Part shown: positions 11,156 to 24,669 of the stretch, in pieces
Position numbering within the stretch: the stretch's first letter is position 1
Layout of the letters: the number at the start of each line of letters is the position of its first letter
Source of the DNA: Salvator merianae
Lineage: Eukaryota > Chordata > Lepidosauria > Squamata > Teiidae
DNA: 64,000 nucleotides
NCBI GenBank assembly: GCA_003586115.2
Contig: QVOM02000034.1
Span: forward strand, 13,123,730 to 13,187,729
Reading direction: 5' to 3'
Program-made: the position numbers and the translations under genes
The notes under the pieces: model-generated
The model's database searches: none
Told to the model about the DNA's origin: nothing
Seen by the model: the letters and a program-made list of their open reading frames with translations, nothing else

Positions 11156-14100
11156 ACACATGTAATTCCGAAGAAGGGACAATAATTCTCCTCAGCTGAT
11201 CTCCATGCATGCATCACATATGCGCCTTATGTTTCATCTATGTGAAAGTGTGGGGTTACAAAATGTTAGCCATCAGCGGGGGGGGGGGGTTAATGTGTTT
11301 CCACCTTTTTAAATAAAATAATCTTGTATACCACCTTGAGGTATTGTAGAATGTAGCATAAAAATAATAAAAATAACAGATTTTAGAAACTTGTCATAAT
11401 TTTTCTTTTTCTCTGAAATACTGAAGAATTCTTTATTATCAATATATTCATTACAGACTTATTCAGTTAATATAAATGGAAAGCTGGAGCTACAGAATAA
11501 CAAACACAGCACTGTTTCTTTCAGAGTTGTGAAGAACTCCTAGACTTAATAGCAAACAGTGCAAAACAGGTCTACTGTACAGTAGCTGAGTTGAGGCCTC
11601 CCACCATAGTGAGAAAGTAAGTAAGTACCCAGCTGCTTTGACCTGTGGCTTAACCAGAAGTCCATCATAACAACTCATTGAACATTTTCCCACAGCTATG
11701 AGAGTTTTCCTTGGCAGCAGCACTTATTTTAAGTAAACTCTAACTTCAGCTTTGGCAATCTGCGTTACTATCGGGAAAACTAACTCTTATGTTCCTCTTC
11801 TCTGATAACTTCAGATTTTTAGAAGCATCCAAGTATTGATTTTAAGTAGCTCATATTATGTAGGATCACATTTTACTAGAAAAGGCTTTATTCAGGAAAG
11901 AACCATTTATGCCCAAAGCATTTTACTGCATTAAAGCTACAAATAACTGCTGAAAGCTGCTTCTTCAGATTGGAACACTTCCCATGTGCTAAAGCAATTT
12001 GGAAATGAATTATAGTAATGTACTGTAAATTGTCATCAAAATTTTCCTTACCTACGTCATAAGTGATTATAATGACAACTTTTGTACACTATGTGAAATA
12101 CTTATTTTTAAGACAGTATCCTCCTCTGTTCCTTGCTCTATAAAAGCTTCAGTACTTGAAGCTGAACTCGGTCTCTGCCAGGTGGACAATGTACACCCAC
12201 TTATTGTGAAATTCACAAGCCATGGGGCAACTGGACTAGCCAATTTTTTTTTTGGTGATGGTTCATGGCACATTTGGCTTCATCAAGTATTCTGTTGCTC
12301 CAGTTCAGATACTGTTGTTGACATGGGGTGCTTGTGGGAGAGGTTGAAAAGGAGCCAATGCACAAAATATCATCCCCAGAAATGGAAGGATACATAAAAA
12401 AGATGGAAGAGAGGAATTTTTATTTTACAGCCATGTCATTTTCCTCGCACAGTGAGACTGTCATGGAATGGCAGCTTCTCACTCCAGTATTAAAATTCAA
12501 TTCTTGGTTCAGGCTTAATGAACATGCTCTTATGTTCCTTTGGGGAAGCCCAGCCTCTCTTCCAAAGCAACCGTGACCATCGCCCAGATTTTGTCAGGGT
12601 TACTTACCATTCTGTGACAATAGGGAATTCATCCATCTCACTACAAAACTAGAATACTCTACTGCTTTCTATAGAAAAGACTATTGCTGCCAGTCAGTGT
12701 ACGTTCTGTGGAGCAGAAGGAGATAAAAAAATACAGTGCTGTGCTTGCAGCCTGCACACTTTTATCTTCAAGTGGCATGGCCAAACCTGGTGAGAATTCC
12801 AAGTCATCACTGGTAATCAGATAAATATCAATTTACAAGAAAAAATATCAGGCTGTAATCTTATACATTCACCTAGCAGAAAGCCTACTGAACATACTGG
12901 GGGTTTATGTTGCAGATTACCTTGAAGAAATACCTGCTGTTGCTACGTGCTATATAGCAAATTCGAAGAAACTAAAAACTAAGTCTGCTGTACAGGCTTC
13001 TGAAGTCCAACCACACAACAATGGTGCTTTTCAGTAGCACTGCTGGAGCCTAGTAAACATCCAAGATTTCTGTCTCTGTGTTTGACTCTAAGCAAATGCT
13101 GTAGGTATGCTCTTCTTTGCCACAAAATGGGAAAGTGAGCTCTTTCCTTTGGGCTTATATACAGGCAGTTAGCTTGTCACCACAGGTATGACTGAGGCTG
13201 GATTATAGATATGCTGTCTGTGGACCCATAAACTTTAGAGTTCTCCAAATAGCCACCCAGAAAAGGTAAATAATGGAGACAGCAGCAAACAGACATAAGG
13301 TCAGTTTGCAGGCCACCTGGGACCAACTCTATCACAGAATTGTTTTCCTGCTTTTTCAAAAATATCTTTAACAGAAGACAACTAGATGTGTACATATGAG
13401 ATTAAAAGTAAACTACCTTGCCCTACTGTGAATGAATCAGACAAGTTCTCTGTATTAATTAACAGTTAAGACTTGTTCACTCCCAATAGTTTGTCAGAGA
13501 ATTGAGCACAGAGAAGACAATAGTTTCTTTTTGGAGGGAAAGAGGAAGTCTGATTTGATTATTTGTGTTTTAATAAGTGGATGAAATTTCTAGTTTGATT
13601 TGGTTGGCTGGTGCAAGATTTTGGAAGGAAAATAAAGATATAATAGCAGGGATGGAAAAGAGAGAATCAAGAGCAGATCTAGAAAAATAGCGAAGCATAA
13701 CTTGGACTAGGGGAAGAAGAGATGAGAAAGTACAGCTGAGCTAAACAAATTACTGCAGGCAGAAACTGCTAGGTGATAAGCAAGATGGAAGTCTAGTTTT
13801 CTGCAGGAATAGAACTAGAGCAGGATAAAGGATTGTGCTGACAGGTAATAAACTTTTATTGTATTCGAACGGAGTGGGCTTTTCTTGCGTTGAATATAGA
13901 TAGCAGCCAGACCTTCATACTCAGCATGAACACAGCAGAGATAATCAGGACTCAAACAAGCTAATGCTCTTTCACTGCATGAGCAGAAGAAAATGCTTTA
14001 AGTTACTATGCTCTCTTTAAAGTTATAAAGTATTTTGCAATGAAAAATACTGTTGGTAGCTGGTCATTTACCGGCATCTAATGGAACATACTCTTGCTTA

Positions 14101-14550
14101 TATAAGCTGTTGCTGCGATGACTCTATGCAGGATCTGCATGGCACATGTTATCTTGCTGTGCATATCCAATCTTGGGTCAGGCTGAGCAATTCCGTCCAA
14201 GATCAGAAGGGCACCTGATGGCACGGGTCAAAGACTGTACACATTGCACCAGGCTAGCCCATCCTCACTTCAGAGGCTGGAAACCAAAGTTTTCAGCCTC
14301 CAGAGTTGCTGGCCAGGGCATTCTTAGCTGGGCATTCAGAGGTGCTGCTTCCAGGAATCCAGCAAAATGGTGCTGTGCTTCTTGCACTCAGTAAACCAGA
14401 TCAGCTGTGTGTGCTATTTGCACACCGTCGGTCTACTGCCAGAGAGGCTGCTTTCAAGCAGTCTCCCATAGGAGCAAGCAACATCACCATTTTATCTCTG
14501 GGGCTCACTCCAACACCACAACCATTCTACTAGGAGAGATGCTTTCCAGA
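11156..14550. other. Non-coding DNA, no gene recognised
   Basis: Contains a run of G at 11279-11290 and several short chance frames. The 13.5-13.9 kb stretch has an AATAAA-containing segment (ATAATAAAC-like, ~13846) that could be an old LTR edge, but no partner LTR or internal region supports this. Confidence 0.35.
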
Positions 14551-14554
14551 ATAT

Positions 14555-14738
14555 CAGTCCACAGCACAGTGGTGGCCATTTGCACTACAAGCACTAAACC
14601 AGCCCTGTAGCTGGCCAGTAGCACTTGTAGTGCAAATAGCCAGCCCAGGGCTGCCCAGATTGCCAAGGCAACAACCAAAGCAACATGCAGTGAGAGGCCA
14701 GACTTTGCCATGGCAATCCGGCAGCCCAGTGCAGACGT
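14555..14738. repeat. Twin-hairpin repeat, copy 1
   Basis: Two inverted repeats lie side by side. Stem 1 pairs CCATTTGCACTACAAGCACT (from 14576) with AGCACTTGTAGTGCAAATAG (to about 14639). Stem 2 pairs GCTGCCCAGATTGCCAAGGC (from 14651) with TTGCCATGGCAATCCGGCAG (to about 14724). The unit recurs 0.56 kb downstream in the same orientation. Confidence 0.75.
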
Positions 14739-15112
14739 TGTCTAAGTTGTCAAAGGACTTGCTTTACTGTACAATGTATAACAAAGACCTTCAGTCCAAC
14801 TGTGGCCTGGGGTTCCTGTTCTGCTGACTTCCAGCTTCTTGTACTACTAGTTAACTACTAGTCATTTATATACCTATTTATTTCAGGGGTAACAGAATTC
14901 TCTCCACAGCCATTTGGACCTGGTCTTAAGAGAAGAGAAGCGTTTTATTATGAAAAGATTGATAGGAGATGCAATGTCACACAGGGAAAGTTCTTTGGGA
15001 AGAGTTGAGGAGAATTGCCAGAAGGTCAGCAAGAAAGGAAAAGATCATCTACTTCCTAGAAGCTTCACACTTGCTGGCATGATAATGGTATAACACCATA
15101 CCAGGCTGGTAA

Positions 15113-15296
15113 GGATCCAGTGCAGTAGCAGCCATACACACTACAAGCGCTAAACTAGCCCTGTACCTGGCCAGTGGTACTTGTACTACAAATGGCCAGC
15201 CCAGGGCCACCTGGATCACCAAGGCAACATCCAAAGCAACATCTGGTGAAAGGCCAGACATTGCCATGGTGATCCAGCAGCCGCAGTCATGCAGCC
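15113..15296. repeat. Twin-hairpin repeat, copy 2
   Basis: Second copy of the unit at 14555, direct orientation, about 80% alike by eye. Stem 2 is nearly perfect here: CTGGATCACCAAGGCAA against TTGCCATGGTGATCCAG. Stem 1 is weaker (ACTACAAGCGC against GTACTTGTACTACAAATGG), so the two copies have decayed in different arms. Confidence 0.72.
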
Positions 15297-16782
15297 ACAC
15301 CCACTCAATGCGCCACACTTGGAAGAGGGTGCAAAACTACCTCCCCAGGAGTGATTCAGTTGCCTCTGGGCACAAGTTATTCCACTCCAGGACAGCTGTG
15401 GTAGCAGAGCAACGCACGTGTGCCTAACTAGTGAGCAGATAGAACCACTCCATCTGGTAGGTATGAAAAGGCCCGCTGTCGCTACTGCAGCCTTCTACTG
15501 TTGCTGCTGCTTTCTGCGAACTGTGTGAAGGACTGGGGTCTAGGCAACATGGCGTGCGTAAAAGACATGCCTTGTATTTATATTTCATATTTTTAATTGC
15601 ATTTATATTTTTTGTTTCTTCTGTGCATTCTTTGTTAGCTTCCTTGGGCTCACTGAGGTGGTGCCTATCACACTTAGAAATGTATGTTTAACATTAGGGT
15701 CACAGAAACAAACATCATTTTACTCAGGACAGAGACCATGGCAGACTTACCATTTGAGTTTTAAAAATGCACATTCAGATTATCAAGCACATTTGGGTGT
15801 GTGTATGTGTATGTGCATGTGCCTGCATGCATGGTTTGCTCTACCAAGCTCAGACTGTAGGAGTACAGCAGACTCTCATTGTTTGCTAGGGCTAGCTTCC
15901 AGAAAAACATTGCAGATCTCAAAATTTACAAACAAGGAAATGCCAAACAGCTGGTTTTCATCCTCCTTACTACTGTTGACACTAAAAACCAGCTGTTCAG
16001 TGCAGTCAAACTCGTGGATATGTGAATTTCCCACCTTTTTCTGGGAACAAATAAGGAGGGAGATATGAAGCCCTCTGAGACATGTAAATCATGGACTTGC
16101 AAATATAGGTCCCACCCTATGTCAATACAAAACAAAACCGGAATGGCAGTGCAGGAAAAACAAATAAATGTTAGTTATATACTTTATAGCCATTGTCATA
16201 TCATCATCATCATCATAAGACCAATTTGTCCAAAGTTTAAAATTACTAAGCAGCACAACTCTAGCCACATCTGGCAAGCAACTGCCCATCATCTTCACAA
16301 TACAGGAATTGCTGCACTGTAGTTTCATTCTACACTGCAAAGATTAAACAAAAAAAATCTCTAGCCAGAAATTACTCTGAAACTTGAAAAAAATGTTTGC
16401 TTGCCCCCATTCCTTCCAAAGTCAAGTATATAGACGTATTAGCCACAACCTAGTAACAAAAAGAAGGAAGTCTTTTTATTAATGATCAATTCAGTAAACA
16501 CCAGGAAGTGACTAGATGGAAAACTGTGTTCAAAGTGAATCACTACCTCCCTTCAAAATACTTAGCAACTAGTTTATGATTCTGAGCAAATTGTAACATT
16601 TAAATAAAATAAGATAAATACCACTCATAAATACCACAATGGAAGTTTCCTTCCATTGATTTAAATCAACCCCACCTTTTTCATAAATGCACACTGAACA
16701 GAAGAATGTTGGACTACCTCCCATAATGGCAGCCCAGAAATAGTGCTTAAGTACATCACAGGGAGGGGGAAACAATGCAGCT
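15297..16782. other. Non-coding DNA with short simple repeats
   Basis: Holds an impure TG tract near 15798-15830 and an ATC run near 16199-16217. No exon or transposon body recognised. Confidence 0.4.
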
Positions 16783-18313
16783 AAACACTGCTTGAAAAAG
16801 TATTTGCCCCCTTCCTGATTTCTTTTATTTTTGTGTATTTGTCTCACTTAATTATTTCAGATCTTCAAACAAAATTTAAATTGAGACAAAGACAACCTGA
16901 ATAAACCCAAAATACAGCTTTCAAATGATTGTTTCATTTATTAAAGGAAAAAAAAGTTATCCAACACCTATATCACCCTCGTGAAAAAGTCATTGCTCCC
17001 TGAATTATTCAGTCAACCAATGAACCAAATTTAATAGATAATTAAATTTATTGAAATTGGATGTACCCAGGCTTGATTACCCCCCAGCCCTGTTGAACCC
17101 AATCATCACTTAAATAGAACATTTTCCACAATAGGCTAAAAGGTCTCTACAAGTAGCACACTATGCCATGATCAAAAGAAATTCTGGAAAAGGTTAAAAA
17201 TATCAGACTGGAAAGGGTTATAAAACCATTTCCAAGGCTCTGGGTCTCCAGCAACTCATACTGAAAGCCATTATCTGCAAATGTAGAAAACCTGGAACAG
17301 TGTGACTCCTCCAAGAATCCTACCAGAATTTCTTCTAAAGCACATCAATTATTCATCCAGGAAATCACAAAAGAACCTAGGTAAACATCTATAGAACTGC
17401 AGGTGTTGCTGGCCTTAGATAAACTCATAAAAAATGTTCATAATTCCACCATTAGAAAGACACTGGGCAAAAATGGTACCCATGGGAGAGTTACAAGACA
17501 AAAATCACTGCTAGCCAAGAGGAACATGAAGACTTATCTGGCATTTGACAAAAAACACCATTATGACCCCTAAGCTTTTTGGAATAATGTTTTGTGGACT
17601 GATGAGTCAAAGGCAGAACTTTTTCAAAGACATGAGTCTCACTGCATCTGGCATAAAGCTAACATAGCATTCCATAATCAGAACATCATACCAATGGTGA
17701 AACATGGTGGTGGTAGTGTGATAGAATGGATCCTGGGTAACTTGCCATGACTGATGAAATCATGAATTCTGCTCTCTACCAGAAAACCCTGAAAGAGAAT
17801 GTCCTGTCATTAGTCTGTGATCTGAAGCATAAGAGCAAGTCCATCTCTGAATAGCTCAAAAGCAACAAAATCAAGGTTTTGGATTGACCTAGTTCAAAGT
17901 CCTGACTTGAATTGCACTGAAATGCTGTGGCAGGACCTAAACAGACAGTTCAGGCTCAAAAGCCCTTCAGTGTGGCTGAATTAAAACAATAATACAAAGA
18001 AGAGTGGTCCAAAATTACTCCACAGCAATGTGAAATATGAATCTCCATTTATCGGAAGTATTTGGTCACAGTTGTTGCTGCTAGAATTGGCACAACCTGG
18101 TATTAGATTTATGGGGACAATTACTTTTCCACATGAGTAACATAGGTGCTGGATAGCCTTTTTCCTTTTATGAATGAAATGATCACTCGAAAGCTCTGTT
18201 TTATGTTTACCCAGGATGTCTTTGCCTCATATTAATTTTTTTTTTTGAAGATCTAAAACAATTAAGTGTGGAAAACATGGAAAAATAGAGTCATATTGTA
18301 TCTTTGCAGTGCT
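16783..18313 (+). mobile_element. Decayed Tc1/mariner DNA transposon
   Basis: The left end carries AACACTGCTTGAAAAAGTAT then TTGCCCCCTTCCTGATTTC, typical of a vertebrate Tc1 family. The right end (18247-18290) contains GAAGATCTAAAACAATTAAG, the inverted match of CTTAATTATTTCAGATCTTC at 16845-16868. Between them a plus-strand transposase fossil can be read: a WTDES block (~17598), VKHGGGS (~17697), KHKSKS (~17828) and QSPDLN (~17895), the DDE-domain landmarks of Tc1 transposases. At least one in-frame TAG and several frameshifts break it, so it cannot make transposase. Outer limits are approximate to about 20 bp. Confidence 0.87.
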
Positions 18314-19899
18314 TATCTCATTAAATTTTGCAGGAATAAAAGCCTTGCTACCAATCACAATTCTAGGCAAAGACATCCATGGGACGATGAATTATGCTTC
18401 AGCTTTCTGCTATGAAGCTGTGGCTTAACTAGAAAGCAGGAGCTGAGAGACTGCTTACATTGGGCTTCTCTGTCAGTAAATTAAGGGTCACGGACAAGTA
18501 TCTCAAGAACAGTATAATGGGGAGAGTTAAACCTGCCGATCCCTATCTAACATTTAGGTAAAAAAACTCATGAGATTATATTTTACCTTCCTACCAGAAG
18601 GATCTCTTCTCCACAACTGCTAACAGCCCCAAATAGCAGAACTCAACCAACCACAGTCTGGTTCTATTTGTTAAATAAAAGACTAAAGTTTGCTTGGATG
18701 TGCATGGATGTAAAGTTTTTGCTTTACTAATTACTGCAGTAATTATATACACTTTGAGGGTCATTTGATTAAACAATGTGGGATACAGATTCAAAATATA
18801 AATATGTGTCACCATAACAGAGGAGGTGAGGTGAGTACAAAGAGTGCAAAATAACATTGGTTCATAAGAAGAATATGAGACAGCAAGTTGCTTGAAGAAC
18901 AGGGAGGTCTGGTAAAACAGGTCAAGTATATAAGCTTCAGTTGGGTAGACTGGAAAACAACCCCTCCAGCTTAAAAAATGAATCTATGTGTATATGCTAG
19001 CACCAGGGTTACATAGCTTAACAGCAACACAACCTAAGATTTGTGAGAGTGGAAAAATATGTAGTTTGAATCCTTAAGGATGAGTTAAAGAAATCCATGT
19101 TTCATGTCATCAGACTATTATGCACTCCAGCTAGCAGTACATCTCCAAGCAAAAGGACTTTGCCAGTCCCCTAGCTTATAGTGGTCCTTTCATCAATATA
19201 TACTGGAGACAGAGCTTGAGATTTTACACACAAAGCATGAACTTCATCAACTAAGTCATAAGCCTTCCCAAAGGTACTATATACCAACTGGACATGCTTT
19301 CTGCTGCTGTGTTTGTTGCCCAATCCACGTGGAGAACATCCATCAGAGGTTGGTGCAGTGAGGGCTGAGGCTGCTGAGAGCCTAGCAGCTCACCTGGATT
19401 GTTAAGGTGAAGCCAGGCAGTTATTTAAGTGGTAGAGAGCACAAGGCAGCAGCCTAAAGGACAATGTTCATTAGGGGGCAATTTGCAGGGATGGTTGTAA
19501 TTAACTCTTTTAACTTATTGTTTTAAAGGCAAGACTACTTTTTAACTTTGCTGGGTTCCCTATGGCCAGCTCTTCTGTTTGCATTGGGTCACAGAAAGCA
19601 AGGTGTAGAGAAGAGTCTAGAGTAAGAGACTGGGCCATCAGCCTGTGTGTGAGGCAGTGCTGCTGGCCAAAGTTTTTCCTCTGCCTCACAAGGAGAGCTG
19701 AAGGTTTTCCTGTTGTCCCAGTGCATGCACAGCCAAGCTACTCTTGACAGAGGGGGTTTGTTGACTAGTAGAGGGAACTATATGCCTGAATGAGAGAACA
19801 GAGGGAAGTTATAGGAGCCCAATTTTTATCTTTAAGGGCAGGGGGAGGTATGGCAATGGGAGGCCAAGAAGGATCCAAAGAAGGAGTATCAGGCAGATT
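18314..19899. other. Non-coding DNA, possibly grading into LINE 5' sequence
   Basis: No exon recognised. The last few hundred bases before 19.9 kb may be the 5' part of the adjacent L2-like element but carry no readable domain. Confidence 0.35.
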
Positions 19900-22212
19900 A
19901 AGACTATCAGTCCTTCTGTTCTCCCAATCTTCAGAATCAGGGCATACACGTCAACTTCCCTAATGGCTTGGTGGTGCTGTTGTTAAATGTCAGGTCTCTC
20001 ATCCGTGACTTGCCTGCCATGGATAAAAGAACTGATCTAATGTGCATTACAGAGTGGGAGGCTCGGCATTTACCCAGATTGCCCCCCCAGGATATCTAAT
20101 GCAGCATCAGACCAGGTTTATGAGGGGGCTGGGGGAGTCACCATAGTCTATGAAGAATCCATCTCTCTCACCAGACACCCTGTCCACTCTGTGGCTTGAG
20201 CTGAGGGTCAGAGAGACAAAACGGAGTTGCTTTTTGTGTACTGATCACCTACACTGCTCAACAGCTTCTCTAAGTTGGTGGAGGCTGTCTTGGATGTGCT
20301 GTTGGAGGAGGTACCCTGCACATTAGTACTGGGGGAATTCAGTTTCCATAGGACGCTTCCTATAGGCCAGTTCAGGACTTCATGGTCTCCATCACAACCA
20401 TGGGACTGTCTCATCATTTTATAAGCCCAGTTCATGTTCTGAGACATTTTTTTTTAAAGGGTATTAACTATCTGCAGTGATCTGGTTATGTCACCCTCAG
20501 AGGCTTGCTGTGAAAGGTTTTCAGGACAAAGTTGCTCAGATTCACAGGGAACTGGATTCCACAGTTGGATGCAGTCTCATGGAGATGCCCAGGGCACTGT
20601 CCGGCCCTGTTATTTTGTATCAGTTTCAGTTATTGCGGTTTGAGAAAGTGGATATCCTGCTTGCAGAAAATCAGCCATCTGCTAGTCTCCTTGATCCCTG
20701 TCCATCATGGCTAATAAAAGATAGCTGATGGGGTAAGGTCTGGGCGGATCCAAGGAGTGATAAATGCCTCCCTGTGGGAGGCGGAGGTGCCAGTAGCACC
20801 TAAGGAGGCTACAGTTCACTTCCTCCTTAAGAGAACTTCCCTGGATCCAGGTATATTAAGTAACTGCCACTCAGCTGCAAGGTATTGGGGTGTGTGGTGG
20901 TTATTCAGATGCAGAAGATTTTTACTGGGAGAGAGACAAGGTCAATGGAACCCTGTAGGTTCTCTTGGATCTCTCAGTAGCCTTCAGTACCATCGACCAT
21001 GATATCTTGCTGGAGTGACTCCGGGGAATGGAATTGGGAGGCACTGTTTTACAGTGGTCCTCTTCATATCTCCAGGGTAGGCTCCAGAAAGTAGCAGTGA
21101 GGAATGTTCGATATCTTGGAAACTCTCATGTGGAGTGTCTCAGGGGTCAGTTTTGTTCCCTATGCTTTTCAACATTTTTATGAAGCCACTAGGAGAGGTG
21201 GACTTGAAATGGGTACCATCAGTATGCTCATGGCCCCAAACTCTGTCTCTCTATTTCTTCTGAATCAGGGAAGCAGTTCAGGTGCTTGATCATTGCCTGG
21301 AAGCAGGAATGGGCTGCATGTGGCCAATAAACTAAAAGTGAATCTAGACAACGCAAAGGTTCTGTTTGTCATGGTGTCCCAAATCCAGGAAGTTAAGCAG
21401 CACTCACTTTTGGATAAAGTTGTCTTGTCCCAGGAAAAAAAAAAGGTGAATAATTTAGATGTGCTCTTGGATTCATCAATGTTGCTTGAGGCTCACATGG
21501 CAGCAATCACCAGGAGTACCTATCCCCATCTCTGGCTGATTCACCAGCTCCACCTTTCCTGGATAAGGACAACTTGGCTACAGTGATCCATGCTCCAATC
21601 GGCTCCAGATTAGAATACTGTAATGCACTCTACACAGGGCTACCCTCAAAGATGGTCCAGAAGGTGGAACTAGTGCAGAATGCTGCAGCTCAGCTGCTGA
21701 AAAGTATTTCTGGCCAGACGTATATCATGCCACTCTTGAATGAACTGCACTAGTTGCCAGTTTGCTACAGAGCCTGATTTAAGGTGACATATAAATGGCT
21801 TGCGTCCTGAATATCTGAAAAAGTGCCTTTTCTCCATACAGTATTGGTCATACATTAAGATTACAAAGCAATGGCTTTCTTGTAGTTTTGGTACCCTCAA
21901 AGTTGTGAGGGGTTGCAGAACATAAGAGGACCTTTTCTGTGGTGGTCCCCAGACTTTGGAACAGTCTCCCAGTAGAGGTTTGCCAGGCACCAAACTATAT
22001 GGCTTTTTGCATCTGGTTAAAACATCTCTCTTAACCCAGGCCTTCTATGGTTAATTTTCCTGCAGGCCTGCCAGGGGGTGGAGGGAGGACTGAATTTTAT
22101 AATGTATTTTAATTATGTTTAACTTTTATAAATTTTATCCTTTTACTTTTGTGGCCTGCCCAGGAACCTTTGGGTGAAGGACAGGATATAAACAAACAAA
22201 CAAACAAACAGA
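19900..22212 (+). mobile_element. L2-like LINE with endonuclease and reverse transcriptase remnants
   Basis: Endonuclease start is readable at ~19978-20095 (LLLNVRSLI ... CITEWEARHL). Reverse transcriptase follows from ~20690: DPCPSWL, then NASLWEAEVPVAPKEATVH, the STIDHDILLE block at ~20990 and the QYAHGPKLCLSIS-type remnant of the YADD block at ~21220. The C-terminal tail (21590-21790) includes NAAAQLL- and LNELH-like blocks. The 3' UTR ends GGATATAAACAAACAAACAA at 22187-22211. Frameshifts and stops are scattered throughout, so it is inactive. It is the second longest L2 copy in the window. Confidence 0.85.
22187..22211 (+). repeat. (AAAC)n LINE 3' tail
   Basis: Short tandem AAAC units directly after the GGATATAAA end of the L2-like element, as expected of its 3' terminus. 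Confidence 0.8.
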
Positions 22213-24360
22213 ATGTCATAAAGAGCCACAAAGGAGATCGCTCTAGAGGAAACAAGTTTCTGGAAAACGTTTTTTAAAAATAGTGGACAACTATAATAGT
22301 GAATTATTCATACCTATTATTCCAATTCCCACTCTCACCATTAATCTGTTCGATAACATCCAGGTAATTTCATTCTTATTTGATCAAAATGTTAATCCAC
22401 ATTAACTTTTGCATTATTTGAAATTTCCATCAAAACCCATGAGCAAGAAAATGGCAAAGGAAGACAAGAACAAAAATGTTATTATTTCCCCATATCTATC
22501 TTTAGATTTCTTAGTCTTGCCTTGTTTAATATTCTTACTCAAATCTAAGAAAGCAAGATAAGTTCAGGAAGCCTGGCAGATGAATTAGCTATCAATGGAC
22601 ACATAGAAATAGACCCTATCTACAGGCCTAGCAAAAAGAAGAACTTAAACCTTCATGTAGAAAACAATTCAAGAACAAAAAAAGATCAAGAATGAATCTA
22701 CCCTAAGGAAGTCTGATGTCAAATCTGCTCAAGCCTCACCTAATTTAATGTCTATTATTACCCAAGGTGGAGACGAAGTCACTCAACACTCCAAAGACCA
22801 AGAAGGATTAACGCCTGATCACTACAAAGAAAAGAGATTTCTCCAGGGAACACACAGAAACTCAAACACATCAACCCACCAGGAAGCTATAACCAAAGCA
22901 AGAAACAAAGGAAGATTACTCATCCATCATTTACATACAAGACATACAGAAAACTGGTTCCTATATATATTATCAGCAGCCAATTTTTGTACTGATGATG
23001 CAAGCATGCAGCAACAAGATCCTGCTTGGGTAACACCTACAATGCAGCACTCTAATCCTGTGCTACAATATATCTTCTAATATAGCAAGAATCACCACAA
23101 TATATCTAGCAAGTCTACAAGAGAAAAGTTCTTAGCTACAAAGCACTGCAAAAATGTGAAGTGGCTGAAGTGACTTCATATGGTGCAAAAACAGTGGTAA
23201 AGTGCAGACTGACCCCAAGAATAAACTTTAATCTTGATAAGTGTACAAAGTAAGCAATGTATAAAACATAAGTGGTTAATTATCCTCAATTATACCACAC
23301 AGTGGAGCTCTGTAGTGGAGTTTATGATCCATAGCCCCTATGTCCATGCTTTGTTGGAAAGCACAGGCTTTTCTACCACTAGCTAGAATTCAGACTTATA
23401 TATAAAAAGGTTGACAGAAATAGGAAAGCTCATTGTAAAGGAACTCTCTAAGTAACATCAAAGAAATGTAAAACAAAAGGATCTTTTGATTTTAAAAAGT
23501 TTGCAGTGGATCTAGATCATCTCTCAGTCAATACTGAATGGAAGGGATACACTTGGGGAAAAAATAATTGCTGTTTTATTACGCAAGTAATATTAACTAG
23601 TAGAAGCATAGCAACCAAATCCTTTTGGACTTCATTTACTAAATTGGTGTTCATTGAAAGAACACTATCATCACTCATATTTATGTGGGTAATTTATACT
23701 CTGTTTTCACACTCAATAACACAGCAAAGAAAGCTGCAAAAGAATTGTATATTGTCTAATGTTTCTGTTTGGTTTTTTGAAAATCAAAAACATGTATCCT
23801 ACAAAAAGCTTGACAAATCTGGAATTACTGGGCAGCAGGAAGAGATTTTACAAAAATTAAAACCAGAAATTAAATATTTGAATGATCTTTGGTTTGATCA
23901 CTATTGGTTAAGCACTTTGAAAACAATGCTACAATTTTCTCCACTATTATTTTGTTTATAACTAGCAGGTTCTTTCAAAGCAGGGAGTAGAGGAAGTGCA
24001 GAAGATTAATTTACACAATAGTTACAAGGCTTGTTGGATTGCTTTTAAGTTCTCAATATATGTATTCACAAAGCACTGATCCTAATTAATCCTGTAAAGT
24101 GCCAATATGCAACAGTGCCCTCATTATACATTGAGGAAGACCAAAACCCAGCACTGTAAACAAAGGCCAGAAATATACGTGAGATTACTGTCTATACAAC
24201 ATAACAGTATGGGACTGACTCAGTTCACAATTACTTGAAATCTTAGTATTTGAATTAGATTATTTGACAATTATCCTGTGAAGACCACAGAACTATTCCA
24301 AAATCCTGTAACCTTGAAGCACAGTGCAAATTACCTGCTATCAGAGTCTTAAACTTGTGA
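22213..24360. other. Non-coding, AT-rich, unassigned
   Basis: Two longer open frames, 22748-23080 (110 aa) and 23506-23961 (151 aa), have no motifs I recognise. In DNA this AT-rich a 150-codon frame is within what chance gives over 64 kb. Neither is called a gene. Confidence 0.4.
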
Positions 24361-24584
24361 TTGCAAGTCCGACTACAACAATTCCTGGCTAATATTAGAT
24401 CATTCTGAGGAAAGCTGAGTCAAAATTCCTCAAAACTAAATAGGAATTGCTTTATAGCTGCTGAATGAGATATTGCAAGTCCAACTGCAACCATTCCTGG
24501 CTGATGTTGGATCATTCTGAGGAAACCTGAATCAAAACTGCTCGAAACTGGGTGGGGGTTGCTTCATAGCTGCTGAATTATATA
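24361..24584. repeat. Two-copy tandem repeat, 112-bp period
   Basis: TTGCAAGTCC(G/A)ACT(A/G)CAAC at 24361 recurs at 24473. The copies stay aligned through ATTCCTGGCT, ATCATTCTGAGGAAA and ATAGCTGCTGAAT. They differ at roughly 15-20% of sites, so the duplication is old. No coding frame. Confidence 0.85.
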
Positions 24585-24669
24585 ATCTTTATATACACCC
24601 CGCCACATACACTTCAGCTGAGGTCTATCCAGGGTTTGCTTTGATTTGTTTCTGTCCCAGACTTTAGCT

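Noticed and set aside
13560..13940. LTR edge
   Set aside because: AATAAA and GT-rich sequence only; no ends, pair or retroviral frame.
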